Below are positions 1-8,524 of a stretch of DNA of 64,000 nucleotides, piece after piece. The translations under genes and the position numbers were made by a program. Each line of letters begins with the position of its first letter. The first letter of the stretch is position 1. Origin of the DNA: Xanthobacteraceae bacterium (GTDB lineage: Bacteria; Pseudomonadota; Alphaproteobacteria; Rhizobiales; Xanthobacteraceae); assembly GCA_024508855.1 (NCBI GenBank), contig JANINJ010000026.1, positions 248,001-312,000 on the forward strand, given 5' to 3'. The notes beneath the pieces were generated by a model. That model did not search any database and was not told the DNA's origin. It was given only the letters and a program-made list of their open reading frames with translations.

Positions 1-129
1 AAGGATCCGATCTCGATTCCGTCCGACGTCACGCCGTATGTAAAGCTGCCGCCAGCCACCAAATCGGTGTCGGTCGAATTGACCTATCGCGACGGCAGCG
101 TGTCCGAGATCAAGACCTTCCGCAGGTGA
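1..129 (+). CDS. 3' end of an unidentified protein gene (truncated by window edge)
   Basis: An open frame runs in from the left edge for 42 codons and ends with TGA at 127-129. The visible C-terminus ends VELTYRDGSVSEIKTFRR. It has no motif I recognise; the alternating hydrophobic pattern (SVSVELTY) suggests a terminal beta strand. It points towards the convergent AraC gene only 6 bases downstream. The family cannot be named from 42 residues. Confidence 0.6.
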   Translation, partial: KDPISIPSDVTPYVKLPPATKSVSVELTYRDGSVSEIKTFRR

Positions 130-135
130 GGGGCA

Positions 136-909
136 CTATCGATAGAACTCCGATGGCGGCATTCCGAAATGCCGCCGGAACATGGCGGTGAAGGCGCTTT
201 GACTGGCGTAGCCGCAATCGAATGCGACGTCGATGATGCGGTCGCCGCCGGCGATCCGTTGCAGGGCACGTAGCAGACGGGCTTGCTGGCGCCATTGCGC
301 GAAGCTCATGGCTGTTTCTTTTGCGAACAGCCGGTGCACGGTCTTGGCCGTCAGGCCGAGCCGCTTTCCCCATTGGGCGGCCGTAGAGGCGTCTGCAGGA
401 TTGTCGATGAGTGCCTGGCAGATGATCTTGATGCGCGCCTCGTCCGGAATTGGCAGATGCAAGGGGAGGACATCCGACTCGTGCAGCTCGTCAAGCATGA
501 GGCGCATCAGCCGGCCGTCCCGACCGTCCTCTTTGTAATCGAGCGGTATGCGTGCCGCCGCGACGATTAGCTCGCGAAGCAGCGGCGAGACGGCGATGAC
601 GCAGTTCGTATCCGGAAGATGCGGCGCAACCGAAGGCTCGATGAACACGGTTCGTATCTTCACTTCACCGTGCATTCTCACTTCGTGTTCGATGTCCGGA
701 AGGAGCCATATGGCCCGGTTGGGCGGCACGACCCATGACCCCACCTTGGAGTGGACGATCATGACGCCCTCGATCGCATAGAGAAGCTGGCCCCGTGGAT
801 GAGCATGAAGGCCGGTCGAGGATCCGTCCGGATAATCCACCTCCATCGCGGCCATGGCGCGCGATGTGTCATGGAAATCCAGGTGGCGTTTCGTTCGCTC
901 GTCCATCAT
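136..909 (-). CDS. AraC-family transcriptional regulator with N-terminal cupin
   Basis: The product is 257 residues. The N-terminal half looks like an AraC-type cupin sensor (HAHPRGQLLYAIEG near residue 36). The last 100 residues hold the two helix-turn-helix motifs of the AraC DNA-binding domain, with the family signature IDVAFDCGYASQSAFTAMFR close to the C-terminus. Two ATG codons are adjacent at 909 and 906 and either could start translation. It is divergent from the EamA transporter at 1006 with 96 bases between them, so it probably controls that exporter as well as itself; this is the usual arrangement for such pairs but is inference here. The ligand is unknown. Confidence 0.93.
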   Translation of the reverse strand: MMDERTKRHLDFHDTSRAMAAMEVDYPDGSSTGLHAHPRGQLLYAIEGVMIVHSKVGSWVVPPNRAIWLLPDIEHEVRMHGEVKIRTVFIEPSVAPHLPDTNCVIAVSPLLRELIVAAARIPLDYKEDGRDGRLMRLMLDELHESDVLPLHLPIPDEARIKIICQALIDNPADASTAAQWGKRLGLTAKTVHRLFAKETAMSFAQWRQQARLLRALQRIAGGDRIIDVAFDCGYASQSAFTAMFRRHFGMPPSEFYR

Positions 910-1005
910 GTCTCAAACTCTCTAAGCTCGGTCATTCTAGAGCGATACGGACTTTTGGAACAGCGCTAAGCCGGCTTCACCACACGAAGTTCAAGGCTTG
1001 GCATC
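910..1005. promoter_or_regulatory. divergent promoter region between AraC regulator and EamA transporter
   Basis: These 96 bases separate two divergently transcribed genes and must contain promoters for one or both, plus any AraC operator. I could not single out a convincing -35/-10 pair or a clear operator by eye. The EamA ribosome site is probably the AAGG about 8 bases before its ATG. Confidence 0.4.
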
Positions 1006-1914
1006 ATGAAAAACAAAACGGCATATCTCTATCCGTTCTTCGCCATCGTTCTCTGGGCCGGGAACGTCATCGTCTCGCGACTGTCGGCCCACACGATCGG
1101 GCCCGAGGCGATCACCTTTTACCGGCTTCTGCTCGCGGTCGCCTTGATGAGTGCGTTCGTCGCCAGGCCCGCATGGCGCAACCGCGCGGTGATCTGGTCT
1201 CATCTGGGCCAGTTCGCAATCCTTGGCTTTCTGGCCATGTGCCTGTTCCAGAGCCTGTCCTATCTCGCAGCCGAGAGTACGACGGCAACGAATATGGCGG
1301 TGTTTACCGCGCTGACACCGCTGCTGACGATGGCGCTTAGCGCTCTCATGCTCGGGGAGACACCAACGACCGGCATGGTCGGCGGCGGTGTCCTGTCGCT
1401 CATCGGGCTGATCTATCTGGTCAGCAGCGGCGATCCCGTTTCCCTGGCGCGAAATGGGGTGCACCTGGGCGATCCGCTCATGTTCATCGCGGCTCTGGTT
1501 TATGCTCTCTACGGCGTCCTGTTGAAGCGCTGGAATATTCCGGTCGTCGGCTGGCAGTCGACCTATATGCAAGCGCTCTTTGCATTGATGATCATGTTTC
1601 CGGCCTTTCTCGCTACCCCGGCGCACCTGCGCGCGCTCAACGCCGAAACTCTGCCGCTCATTGCCTATGCGGGCGGTCTGGCTTCGGTCGTGCTTCCGTT
1701 CCTGTGGGTTCGAGGGGTGGATATTCTCGGGCCGAACCGCTGTGCGCTGTTCATGAACTTGTTGCCCGTCCTTACGGCAGCCGGCGCAATCGTACTGCTA
1801 GGCGAGCCGGTGCGGCCCTATCACGTGATCGGCGGTGCGATGGCGCTTGCAGGCGTGGCCGTCGCAGAGATGTTCCGTCGGCCGCTGAGGAGGGCATCGA
1901 GGGTTGCCGGATGA
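1006..1914 (+). CDS. EamA/DMT-family transporter (drug/metabolite exporter)
   Basis: The product is a 302-residue inner-membrane protein with about ten hydrophobic segments, made of two EamA repeats. The first begins YPFFAIVLWAGNVIVSRLSA, which has the family's typical WxxNxxxxR-like entry. The second begins near residue 160 (MFIAALVYALYGVLLKRWN). Length matches the RhaT/YdcZ-type DMT exporters (about 300). Proteins of this family export amino acids or other small metabolites; the substrate cannot be told from sequence. Its divergent AraC neighbour suggests induction by a small molecule. Confidence 0.93.
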   Translation: MKNKTAYLYPFFAIVLWAGNVIVSRLSAHTIGPEAITFYRLLLAVALMSAFVARPAWRNRAVIWSHLGQFAILGFLAMCLFQSLSYLAAESTTATNMAVFTALTPLLTMALSALMLGETPTTGMVGGGVLSLIGLIYLVSSGDPVSLARNGVHLGDPLMFIAALVYALYGVLLKRWNIPVVGWQSTYMQALFALMIMFPAFLATPAHLRALNAETLPLIAYAGGLASVVLPFLWVRGVDILGPNRCALFMNLLPVLTAAGAIVLLGEPVRPYHVIGGAMALAGVAVAEMFRRPLRRASRVAG

Positions 1915-1961
1915 AACACCGATCGTATCGGCAGACGGAAATTCCTCTTGGACGATCCCAG

Positions 1962-2396
1962 TCAGCGATGGGTCGGATCGTCCCTCAGGACGATTTCTCC
2001 GGTGCGGGGGTTGGTCAAAGTGACGTTCTCAACCGCCTGGAACCGCCAGACGCCATCGCGGCGCGCGAGTACGGCAAGGATCAACGTGTCGATCTTGTGC
2101 GCGCCGGCCGGATGTGCTGGCCCGGTCGTGAGCCGGCTCCAGAAATGTATGATCGCGGCATCATCCCCAAGGGGAACCACGTCGATCAATTCGTTCTTCA
2201 GAGTCGAATCCCGATAAATTGTCTCATGTATCGGACGATGAAGGGCGACGATTTCATGGACACCGCGCACGTAGTGCCCGAAACGATTCACGAAAGTCGC
2301 GTTATCGGCGAAGAGCTTCCCAAAGGACTCCATGTCGTGAACATTCCATGCGGACTGGAATGCCTCCGGGGCATCTTCCGGTCGCAGCATCGGCAT
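1962..2396 (-). CDS. SnoaL-like / SgcJ-family (NTF2-fold) protein
   Basis: The product is 144 residues when started at the ATG at 2396, which has AGAGGA six bases upstream; a longer open frame runs back into the tRNA gene and is not credible. The sequence AFQSAWNVHDMESFGKLFAD followed by ATFVNRFGHYVRG is the hallmark of the SgcJ/EcaC/DUF4440 group of NTF2-like proteins, and the alternating strands to the C-terminus fit the cone-shaped fold. These proteins are small enzymes or ligand binders of mostly unknown substrate. It is convergent with the EamA gene and lies just downstream of tRNA-Ser. Confidence 0.85.
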   Translation of the reverse strand: MPMLRPEDAPEAFQSAWNVHDMESFGKLFADNATFVNRFGHYVRGVHEIVALHRPIHETIYRDSTLKNELIDVVPLGDDAAIIHFWSRLTTGPAHPAGAHKIDTLILAVLARRDGVWRFQAVENVTLTNPRTGEIVLRDDPTHR

Positions 2397-2458
2397 CAAA
2401 TGTCCTCTTTTGACGTTCCTGCGCATTGAGCCGATGCGCTTTGCCGCATTGTTTTTAC

Positions 2459-2548
2459 TGGCGGAAGGGGTGGGATTCGAACCCACGGTACCCTTGCAGG
2501 CACGCCGGTTTTCAAGACCGGTGCCTTAAACCACTCGGCCACCCTTCC
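2459..2548 (-). tRNA. tRNA-Ser (anticodon UGA)
   Basis: Read on the minus strand the 90 bases start GGAAGGGTGGCCGAGTGG and end with an encoded CCA. The acceptor stem GGAAGGG pairs with CCCTTCC. The anticodon stem CCGGT/ACCGG encloses the loop CTTGAAA, giving anticodon UGA. There is a long variable arm, as expected for serine, and a normal T arm with GGTTCGAATCC. It decodes UCA/UCN serine codons. tRNA-Ser genes are common integration targets, but no integrase or att duplication is seen next to it. Confidence 0.97.
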
Positions 2549-2706
2549 GCGAAGATCAGGCCCTTAGCAAAGCCGGACAGGGAGGGAAAGGGGCGATTGG
2601 CGCGTCTACGCCAACAGAGCGCTGCAATCGCGTTATGGTATGCCTGCTCGGACCGCCGTGGGCGCCGTTTGGGGTACGCAGGTCCTGCGTACCCCTCGAG
2701 CGCCGG

Positions 2707-3084
2707 TTATTTTACCGGATGCAGGACGCACAGCTTGTTGCCGTCAGGGTCGCGCAAATAGGCCAGATAAAACTTCACGTCACCGTTGTCACGGATGCCG
2801 GGCGGGTCCTCGCATGTCGTCGCGCCGTTGGCGACGCCGGTAGCATGCCACGCGTCTGCCTCTTCCTGCGATTTGGCGAGGAAGCCGATCGTGCCGCCAT
2901 TGGCCGGGGTGGCGGGTTTGCCATCGATCGGCTTGGACACCGAGAACGTGCCGGTCTTGGTGCGGTAGAAAATCCGGTGTCGGTCGACGATTGCAGGCGA
3001 AATGCCCAGCGTGCCGAGCAGTTTGTCGTAGAAGGACTTCGCCTTGTCGAGGTCGTTGGTGCCGATCATGACGTGGGAGAACAT
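2707..3084 (-). CDS. VOC-family (glyoxalase/bleomycin resistance-like) protein
   Basis: The product is 125 residues from the ATG at 3084, preceded by AGAGGAA at a good distance. It begins MFSHVMIGTNDLDKAKSFYD, the classic opening of the vicinal-oxygen-chelate fold, and has the second half-repeat ending VKFYLAYLRDPDGNKLCV. The terminal RDPDGNK motif carries the region of the metal ligand in many members. The family includes glyoxalases, dioxygenases and resistance proteins; the reaction here is unknown. It stands alone downstream of a 363-base gap. Confidence 0.88.
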   Translation of the reverse strand: MFSHVMIGTNDLDKAKSFYDKLLGTLGISPAIVDRHRIFYRTKTGTFSVSKPIDGKPATPANGGTIGFLAKSQEEADAWHATGVANGATTCEDPPGIRDNGDVKFYLAYLRDPDGNKLCVLHPVK

Positions 3085-3447
3085 CGCGCGCTTCCTCTTC
3101 TGAATTTTCTGCAAGTCGTTGCAAGTGACCGCAACTATACGGATTTCGCAAGACTTGACGAGGCTGTCGAGAGGCGCTGGCGTCGCGTCTGCATGCGGCA
3201 TCGATTGCACTGAAACATCGCGCGGCCTCCGATCCGTTCGGTCTGACGTTTATCTCCCAATGGCAAACCCGCTCTGCTGGCGGCCGCCGCAAAAGCAACC
3301 AATGGTTTACCACACAGACAGCTCACCCCATTTCCGCCGTGTTTGCACGTCGATATGTTCACACCTGAGCATATAGAACGCCGGGTAGGTCAGGGGACGC
3401 GGCTGCCGTAACTGGGCAGGCGGCTGCGGCAATGGTATTTGGGGCAC
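3085..3447. other. intergenic region between VOC gene and rlpA
   Basis: This 363-base gap separates two divergent genes and should hold the promoters of both. It contains no ORF I can support; the short frames here lack ribosome sites and family resemblance. I did not find a terminator-like hairpin or a clear operator. Confidence 0.4.
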
Positions 3448-4389
3448 ATGGGGATTCGCAGGTCAGCCACTTTCGTTTATGCGGCGCGGGCAGCCACCGC
3501 TGTCGGCGCCTGCCTGCTGCTGGCGAACTGCGCATCGTCGGGAAAATTCGCCAGTCGGGTCGATCCGAAGTATGGCGTCTCCAGCAGCCCCCGCGTGGTG
3601 GCGTTCGGTGAATCCGTTCCGAAAGGCGGCGGTACTTATCGCGTCGGCAAGCCTTACACCGTCGGCGGCCGGCTTTATGTGCCGCAAGAAAATCCACACT
3701 ATCGCCAGGAGGGCATGGCTTCCTGGTATGGCGACGACTTCCACGGTCGTCTGACCGCCAACGGCGAAGTCTTCGACATGACCTCGCTGACTGCCGCACA
3801 TCCCACGATGCCGCTGCCGTCTTATGCGCGCGTCACCAATCTCAGCAACGGCAAGTCGCTGATCGTCCGCGTCAACGACCGCGGCCCGTATCACGGCAAT
3901 CGCCTGATCGACGTCTCGAACCGCGCCGCGCAGCTGCTTGATTTCCGCAGCAACGGTGTGGCTCGCGTTCGTGTCGAATATGTCGGCCGCGCGCCGCTGG
4001 AAGGCTCGGACGATCGCCAGTTGCTCGCAACGTTGCGCACCGGCGAGCCGGCACCGTCGCCTTCGAGCGTTCGGATCGCGTCGGCGCGGCCGTTCGTTCC
4101 TGACATGTCGGGTTCGGTTCATGCCGTGCGCGCCGATGTCCCGGTGCCGGAAGGACGGCCTTACACGCTCGGCAATACGTCCGCAGATGCCTCTTCGATC
4201 AACGCCACGTCGGAGATGTCGTCGGCCCGCAGCCGCCGGTCCGACGGCCGGGTTCTCGAAAATCCGCGGGCTGTCAGCTACGAGCAGAACAGCAACTACA
4301 GGCCTGCGGTGCGAACCGTCGATGCGTATGCGCCGGTCGAACGCCGCGGACCGCCGCAAGAACTTCTGGCGGGCAGGGGCCTCTACTGA
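3448..4389 (+). CDS. rlpA: septal ring lytic transglycosylase RlpA family lipoprotein
   Basis: The product is 313 residues from the ATG at 3448 (an in-frame TTG lies nine bases upstream). It has a lipoprotein signal peptide ending in the lipobox LLAN-C, with the lipidated Cys at about residue 28. The double-psi beta-barrel domain follows: MASWYGDDFHGRLTANGEVF, then an RVNDRGPY motif and DVSNRAAQLLDF. RlpA proteins cleave or bind denuded glycan strands at the septum and cell pole. The C-terminal third is a low-complexity Ser/Arg/Pro stretch and no SPOR domain is visible, unlike E. coli RlpA. It is likely an outer-membrane lipoprotein involved in wall turnover. Confidence 0.93.
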   Translation: MGIRRSATFVYAARAATAVGACLLLANCASSGKFASRVDPKYGVSSSPRVVAFGESVPKGGGTYRVGKPYTVGGRLYVPQENPHYRQEGMASWYGDDFHGRLTANGEVFDMTSLTAAHPTMPLPSYARVTNLSNGKSLIVRVNDRGPYHGNRLIDVSNRAAQLLDFRSNGVARVRVEYVGRAPLEGSDDRQLLATLRTGEPAPSPSSVRIASARPFVPDMSGSVHAVRADVPVPEGRPYTLGNTSADASSINATSEMSSARSRRSDGRVLENPRAVSYEQNSNYRPAVRTVDAYAPVERRGPPQELLAGRGLY

Positions 4390-4398
4390 GGCTCTGAG

Positions 4399-5358
4399 TC
4401 AGGCGGCGGTGCTGCCGCTTTCTTTGAGAAATGCAATCAGCGCCTCGTTCACCTCGGTGGGGCGTTCCTGCTGAATCCAGTGTCCCGCGCCATCGATAAT
4501 CAGCTTTTGCGTGAGGTGCGGCAGCACGCGCTCCATATCGTGCACGCGCTTGGCGCCAATCAGTCCCTTGATCACCGAGTCGTTCGCGCCGGCAATGAAT
4601 AACGATGGCTGATGGATTTGGGCGCCCTGCCACGGTGCGGTCAATTCCCAGTTGCGATCGATGTTGCGATACCAGTTGAGGCCGCCGCGAAATCCGGACT
4701 TTCGATAGGCTTCCACAAATTGGGACAGCTCTTCCTCGGTGATCCAGTCAGGCAGTGAACGCGGTTCAGCGGGATCGCCCAGAAATCCTTTGCCGGGCTG
4801 GACGAACAGCGATGCGGCAGGATCGGAAAACCCGCGCGCGACAACCGCACGCATGGTGAAGGCGACGTCGCGCTCGAACTCGGCTTCAGCGACGCCCGGT
4901 GTCTGGAAATATTGCCAGTAGAAGTTATCGATACCCTCCTTGCTCAAGGTTTCGAGCGGGCGGCCGCGGCCACGGAACGGCGGCGGCACGCTGAGCCCCG
5001 CGACGGCTGTGAAGATATCGGGTCGAAACAGCGCGGCGTGCCAGGCCACCGGCGCACCCCAGTCGTGACCGATGATGACGGCCTGCTTCTCACCGAGCGC
5101 GGACACCAGGGCGACCATGTCGCCGACCAGATCGAAAATACTGTAGGCATGAATATCAGCCGGCGCGCTGGTCTGGCCGAACCCGCGCATGTCCGGCGCG
5201 ACGGCGTGATAGCCGGCATCGGCGATCGGGCCGATCTGATGTCGCCACGAATAGGACAGTTCGGGCCAACCGTGGCACAGCAGAACCAGCGGTCCCTGAC
5301 CGGCCTCGCGAATGAAGATGTCGATCCCGTTTGCGGAAAGGGTACGTGACGACTGCAT
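4399..5358 (-). CDS. alpha/beta hydrolase, epoxide hydrolase type
   Basis: The product is 319 residues from the ATG at 5358 (GGAG ten bases upstream); further upstream in-frame starts are less well placed. The oxyanion-hole motif HGWPE appears near residue 44. The nucleophile elbow is GHDWGAP, with Asp as nucleophile, typical of soluble epoxide hydrolases and haloalkane dehalogenases rather than serine esterases. A catalytic His is likely in GAGHWIQQERP near the C-terminus. Substrate is unknown. It is convergent with rlpA, with nine bases between the stop codons. Confidence 0.9.
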   Translation of the reverse strand: MQSSRTLSANGIDIFIREAGQGPLVLLCHGWPELSYSWRHQIGPIADAGYHAVAPDMRGFGQTSAPADIHAYSIFDLVGDMVALVSALGEKQAVIIGHDWGAPVAWHAALFRPDIFTAVAGLSVPPPFRGRGRPLETLSKEGIDNFYWQYFQTPGVAEAEFERDVAFTMRAVVARGFSDPAASLFVQPGKGFLGDPAEPRSLPDWITEEELSQFVEAYRKSGFRGGLNWYRNIDRNWELTAPWQGAQIHQPSLFIAGANDSVIKGLIGAKRVHDMERVLPHLTQKLIIDGAGHWIQQERPTEVNEALIAFLKESGSTAA

Positions 5359-5502
5359 CGCGTTTTGGCTCCAGCATGGCATGGGAGTGCGACGATAGGG
5401 ACATTGAGAAACCATCGCAACCGGATCGGGGCCGCAAGGCAGGTGGCGATGTTGTTCGGCTCGCGAGGGACTGTTAGACTGAGCTATTCAGGAACAGCCC
5501 TC

Positions 5503-6750
5503 ATGAAGTTCGATCGATTGATATCCGGAATGGCCGCGGTGCATCGCCGCTGGCGAAGCGTGTTGGCCGGATTCGTCGTTATCGGATTGGCGTTCGGCGG
5601 TACGGCTTTCGCGGCCAACAACAGTGTGCAAGGCGCCAGGAAAGACGAAGGCTACAACACCGATGCGCCCACCGCGATCCTGATCGAAGCCAACAGCGGC
5701 AGCGTGTTGTTCGAGAAAAATGCCGACGAATTGCGGGCACCGTCGAGCATGATGAAACTGATGACTGTTGAGGTGGTTTTTCATGCCATCAAGGAAGGCC
5801 AGCTCAAACTGACCGACGAATTCAAGGTCAGCGAGAATGCATGGCGCAAGGGTGGCGCACCGTCCGGCACCTCTACCATGTTCGCTGCGATCCACAGCAG
5901 CGTTCCAGTCGACGACCTGCTGCACGGGGCGATCATCCAGAGCGGCAACGACTCGTGCATGATCCTCGCTGAAGGGATCGCGGGAAACGAGCCGGCCTTC
6001 GTCGAGATGATGACGAAGCGCGCCCGCGAACTTGGATTGACGCGCTCCACCTTCGGCAATTCCAACGGGCTTCCTGACCCCAATAACAAGATGACGGTCC
6101 GCGAACTCGCGATGCTGGCCCGGCATATCATCCAAGCCTATCCCGACTTCTACAAGCTGTTCGGAGAGCGCGAGTTCACCTGGAACAAGATCCGGCAGAT
6201 GAACCGCAACCCGCTGCTGAACTCGCTCGACGGCGCCGACGGGCTGAAGACCGGCTACACGAAAGAGGGCGGTTACGGCATGGTCGGCTCCGCCGTGCAG
6301 AATGGAACGCGGTTGATCGTCGCCATCAACGGTCTCGCGGACAAGGACGATCGTGCGACCGAGGCGAAGAAGCTGCTTGAATGGGGGTTCCGCAATTTCG
6401 AAACGCGGACGCTGTTCGCCGCGCAAGAGCCGGTCGGGTCCGCAAAGGTGTTTGGCGGAGATCGACGATGGATACGGCTTGTGACGGCCGAGCCGGTGCG
6501 CGTAATGGTTCAGAAAAACGGCAACGACAAGCTGATCGCGCGCGTCGTATATCAAGGGCCGGTTCACGCGCCGATTGAGCCCGGTCAGAAGATCGGCAGC
6601 GTCAAGGTTTGGCGCAACGGGAGTGTCGCCGTGGAAGAGCCGCTTTACGCCAGCGGTGCGGTCGGTATCGGTACCACCATGCAACGCGCGTTTGATGGTG
6701 CCAGCGAACTGATGATAGGCGTGCTGCGCGCTGGCGTCGAAAAGCTTTGA
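5503..6750 (+). CDS. dacC: D-alanyl-D-alanine carboxypeptidase (PBP5/6 family, peptidase S11)
   Basis: The product is 415 residues from the ATG at 5503, preceded by a CAGGAA site. It has a signal peptide ending around TAFA-ANN (residue 38). The three penicillin-binding motifs are present: SxxK as S82-M-M-K85, SGN at about 147-149 and KTG at about 249-251. A C-terminal beta-rich domain follows, as in PBP5. The enzyme removes the terminal D-Ala from peptidoglycan stem peptides in the periplasm. It heads an operon, with tmk starting three bases after its stop codon. The symbol dacC is by family likeness; dacA/dacF would be equally defensible. Confidence 0.94.
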   Translation: MKFDRLISGMAAVHRRWRSVLAGFVVIGLAFGGTAFAANNSVQGARKDEGYNTDAPTAILIEANSGSVLFEKNADELRAPSSMMKLMTVEVVFHAIKEGQLKLTDEFKVSENAWRKGGAPSGTSTMFAAIHSSVPVDDLLHGAIIQSGNDSCMILAEGIAGNEPAFVEMMTKRARELGLTRSTFGNSNGLPDPNNKMTVRELAMLARHIIQAYPDFYKLFGEREFTWNKIRQMNRNPLLNSLDGADGLKTGYTKEGGYGMVGSAVQNGTRLIVAINGLADKDDRATEAKKLLEWGFRNFETRTLFAAQEPVGSAKVFGGDRRWIRLVTAEPVRVMVQKNGNDKLIARVVYQGPVHAPIEPGQKIGSVKVWRNGSVAVEEPLYASGAVGIGTTMQRAFDGASELMIGVLRAGVEKL

Positions 6751-6752
6751 CG

Positions 6753-7442
6753 ATGGCGAAAAACGAAATTGCCGAAAATTCCGCGCGCGGGCGATTTATC
6801 ACCTTTGAAGGTGGCGAGGGCTCGGGCAAATCCACCCAGATCAGGCTGCTCGCCGAACGCCTCGATGCCGAGAAATTGCGCGTCGTGGTGACGCGCGAAC
6901 CCGGCGGCTCGCCGGGCGCCGAAATCATCCGCCATCTTGTGCTGTCAGGGATGGGGAAACTGCTTGGTCCCGAGGCGGAAACAATGCTGTTCGCTGCAGC
7001 ACGTGACGATCATGTGCAGACGGTCATCGCGCCCGCGCTCGCGCAAGGCATGTGGGTCTTGTGCGATCGCTTCGCGGACTCGACACGCGCCTATCAAGGC
7101 AAGGTCGGGCAGGTCGACACAAGGCTGCTCGATGGACTGGAGCGGGTGACCATCGGCGACCTCAAGCCCGATCTGACCGTCATTCTCGATCTCCCCGTCG
7201 AGACCGGCATCATGCGCGCGGCGGCGCGCCGTGGTGCCGACGCGCCGGATCGCTTCGAATCGGAGCAGGTCGATTTCCACCAGAAGCTGTGTGATGCGTA
7301 TCGTGAGATCGCACTGAACGAACCGCAGCGCTGTATGCTGATCGACGCTGCTGGAACGCCGGAGGAGGTGGCGGAGAAAGTCTGGGCCGCGGTGCAGGGC
7401 AGATTATTGCCGCTGCACTCCAACGAGGCTTCCCCCGCATGA
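6753..7442 (+). CDS. tmk: thymidylate kinase
   Basis: The product is 229 residues from the ATG at 6753 (a TTG six bases earlier overlaps the dacC stop). It phosphorylates dTMP to dTDP in the cytoplasm. The P-loop GGEGSGKST lies at residues 20-28. The dTMP-binding TREPGGSPGAE motif and the DR(F)ADSTRAYQG segment are both clear. The length is typical of the bacterial enzyme. Its stop overlaps the start of holB by four bases (ATGA), showing translational coupling, a gene order that is widespread in Gram-negative bacteria. Confidence 0.97.
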   Translation: MAKNEIAENSARGRFITFEGGEGSGKSTQIRLLAERLDAEKLRVVVTREPGGSPGAEIIRHLVLSGMGKLLGPEAETMLFAAARDDHVQTVIAPALAQGMWVLCDRFADSTRAYQGKVGQVDTRLLDGLERVTIGDLKPDLTVILDLPVETGIMRAAARRGADAPDRFESEQVDFHQKLCDAYREIALNEPQRCMLIDAAGTPEEVAEKVWAAVQGRLLPLHSNEASPA

Positions 7443-8476
7443 GCCGCAATACCGAGGCAACGCCGACGGTCGGCCCTCCGAAAGAAACGACGTCGCTGGT
7501 CGGACATCGCGAGGCCGAGGCCGCATTGCTTGCAGCCTATCGCAGCGGGCGCATCCCGCACGCCTGGCTGATCGGCGGTCCGCGCGGTATCGGCAAGGCG
7601 ACGCTGGCGTATCGGCTGGCGCGGTTCGTGCTGAGCCACCCGGACGCCTCTGCACCCGACGTGCAGAACGCAATCGACTTGCAGGTCGATAGCACGCATC
7701 CCGTCGCGCGCCAGATCGCAGCCGGTGCGCATGGCGGCCTCCTCACGTTGGAGCGCACGGCCAACGATAAGGGCGTGATGCGCACCGTCATCACGGTCGA
7801 CGAAACGCGCGAGACGATCGGCTTCTTCGGCTCGACCGCCGCCGTCGATGGCTGGCGCGTTTGCGTCGTCGACACGGTTGATGAACTCAATGCCAACGCG
7901 GCGAATGCGCTACTCAAGATTCTCGAAGAGCCGCCGCGACGTTCCATTCTGCTGCTGCTCACCCACGCGCCGGGGAAGGTGCTGCCGACCATTCAGTCGC
8001 GTTGCCGCAAACTCGCCTTGCGCCCGCTGTCGAACGACGACGTGGCGCGCGCGGCGGCCGAAGCCGCGGGCTTGAATGTCGACGACCCTGCCTTGGCGGC
8101 AGCCGCGGAAGTGGCGGAGGGCAGCGTCGGGCGGGCGCTGGGGTTGCTGGATGGCGATGCGCTCAAGCTCCACCAACGGACAGCCGAGCTGTTGCGAACG
8201 TTGCCGCATGTCGACCCCCGGCAGCTTCATGCGCTGGGTGACGCGCTGGGCGGCAGCGACCGTACCACGCTGGCCGCATTTCTCGACAGCGTCGACCGCT
8301 GGATGAGCGATCAGTTGCGGGTTGCGCCGGCAAACGCCGATCTGGCCCAGCTTGCACGGCTTGCCGAGGTATGGGAAAAGATCAATCGCACCGCACGCGA
8401 CGTCGAATCCTTCAATCTTGATCGAAAACCACTGGTTTTTTCCGTGTTCGATCTGCTGTCGGAAGCTACGCGCTGA
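7439..8476 (+). CDS. holB: DNA polymerase III subunit delta'
   Basis: The product is 345 residues. The N-terminal AAA+ module begins LVGHREAEAALLAAYRSGRI, followed by the degenerate P-loop region GGPRGIGKAT. The sensor-type sequence NALLKILEEPP (residues about 155-165) is the delta/tau/gamma family hallmark. It forms part of the clamp loader that puts the beta clamp on DNA. The ATG overlaps the tmk stop codon by four bases. Downstream metG begins 48 bases later. Confidence 0.95.
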   Translation: MSRNTEATPTVGPPKETTSLVGHREAEAALLAAYRSGRIPHAWLIGGPRGIGKATLAYRLARFVLSHPDASAPDVQNAIDLQVDSTHPVARQIAAGAHGGLLTLERTANDKGVMRTVITVDETRETIGFFGSTAAVDGWRVCVVDTVDELNANAANALLKILEEPPRRSILLLLTHAPGKVLPTIQSRCRKLALRPLSNDDVARAAAEAAGLNVDDPALAAAAEVAEGSVGRALGLLDGDALKLHQRTAELLRTLPHVDPRQLHALGDALGGSDRTTLAAFLDSVDRWMSDQLRVAPANADLAQLARLAEVWEKINRTARDVESFNLDRKPLVFSVFDLLSEATR

Positions 8477-8524
8477 CGCTTTGTCCGCGGTGAATCCTTC
8501 ACTCATACCGTTCGATAAACAGCA

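Noticed and set aside
2459-2548. tRNA-Ser as an integration site of a mobile island
   Set aside because: No integrase, no direct repeat of the tRNA 3' end and ordinary gene content on both sides.
5488-6684. 398-codon minus-strand frame opposite the D-Ala-D-Ala carboxypeptidase
   Set aside because: Antisense shadow; the plus strand has all three penicillin-binding motifs in order.
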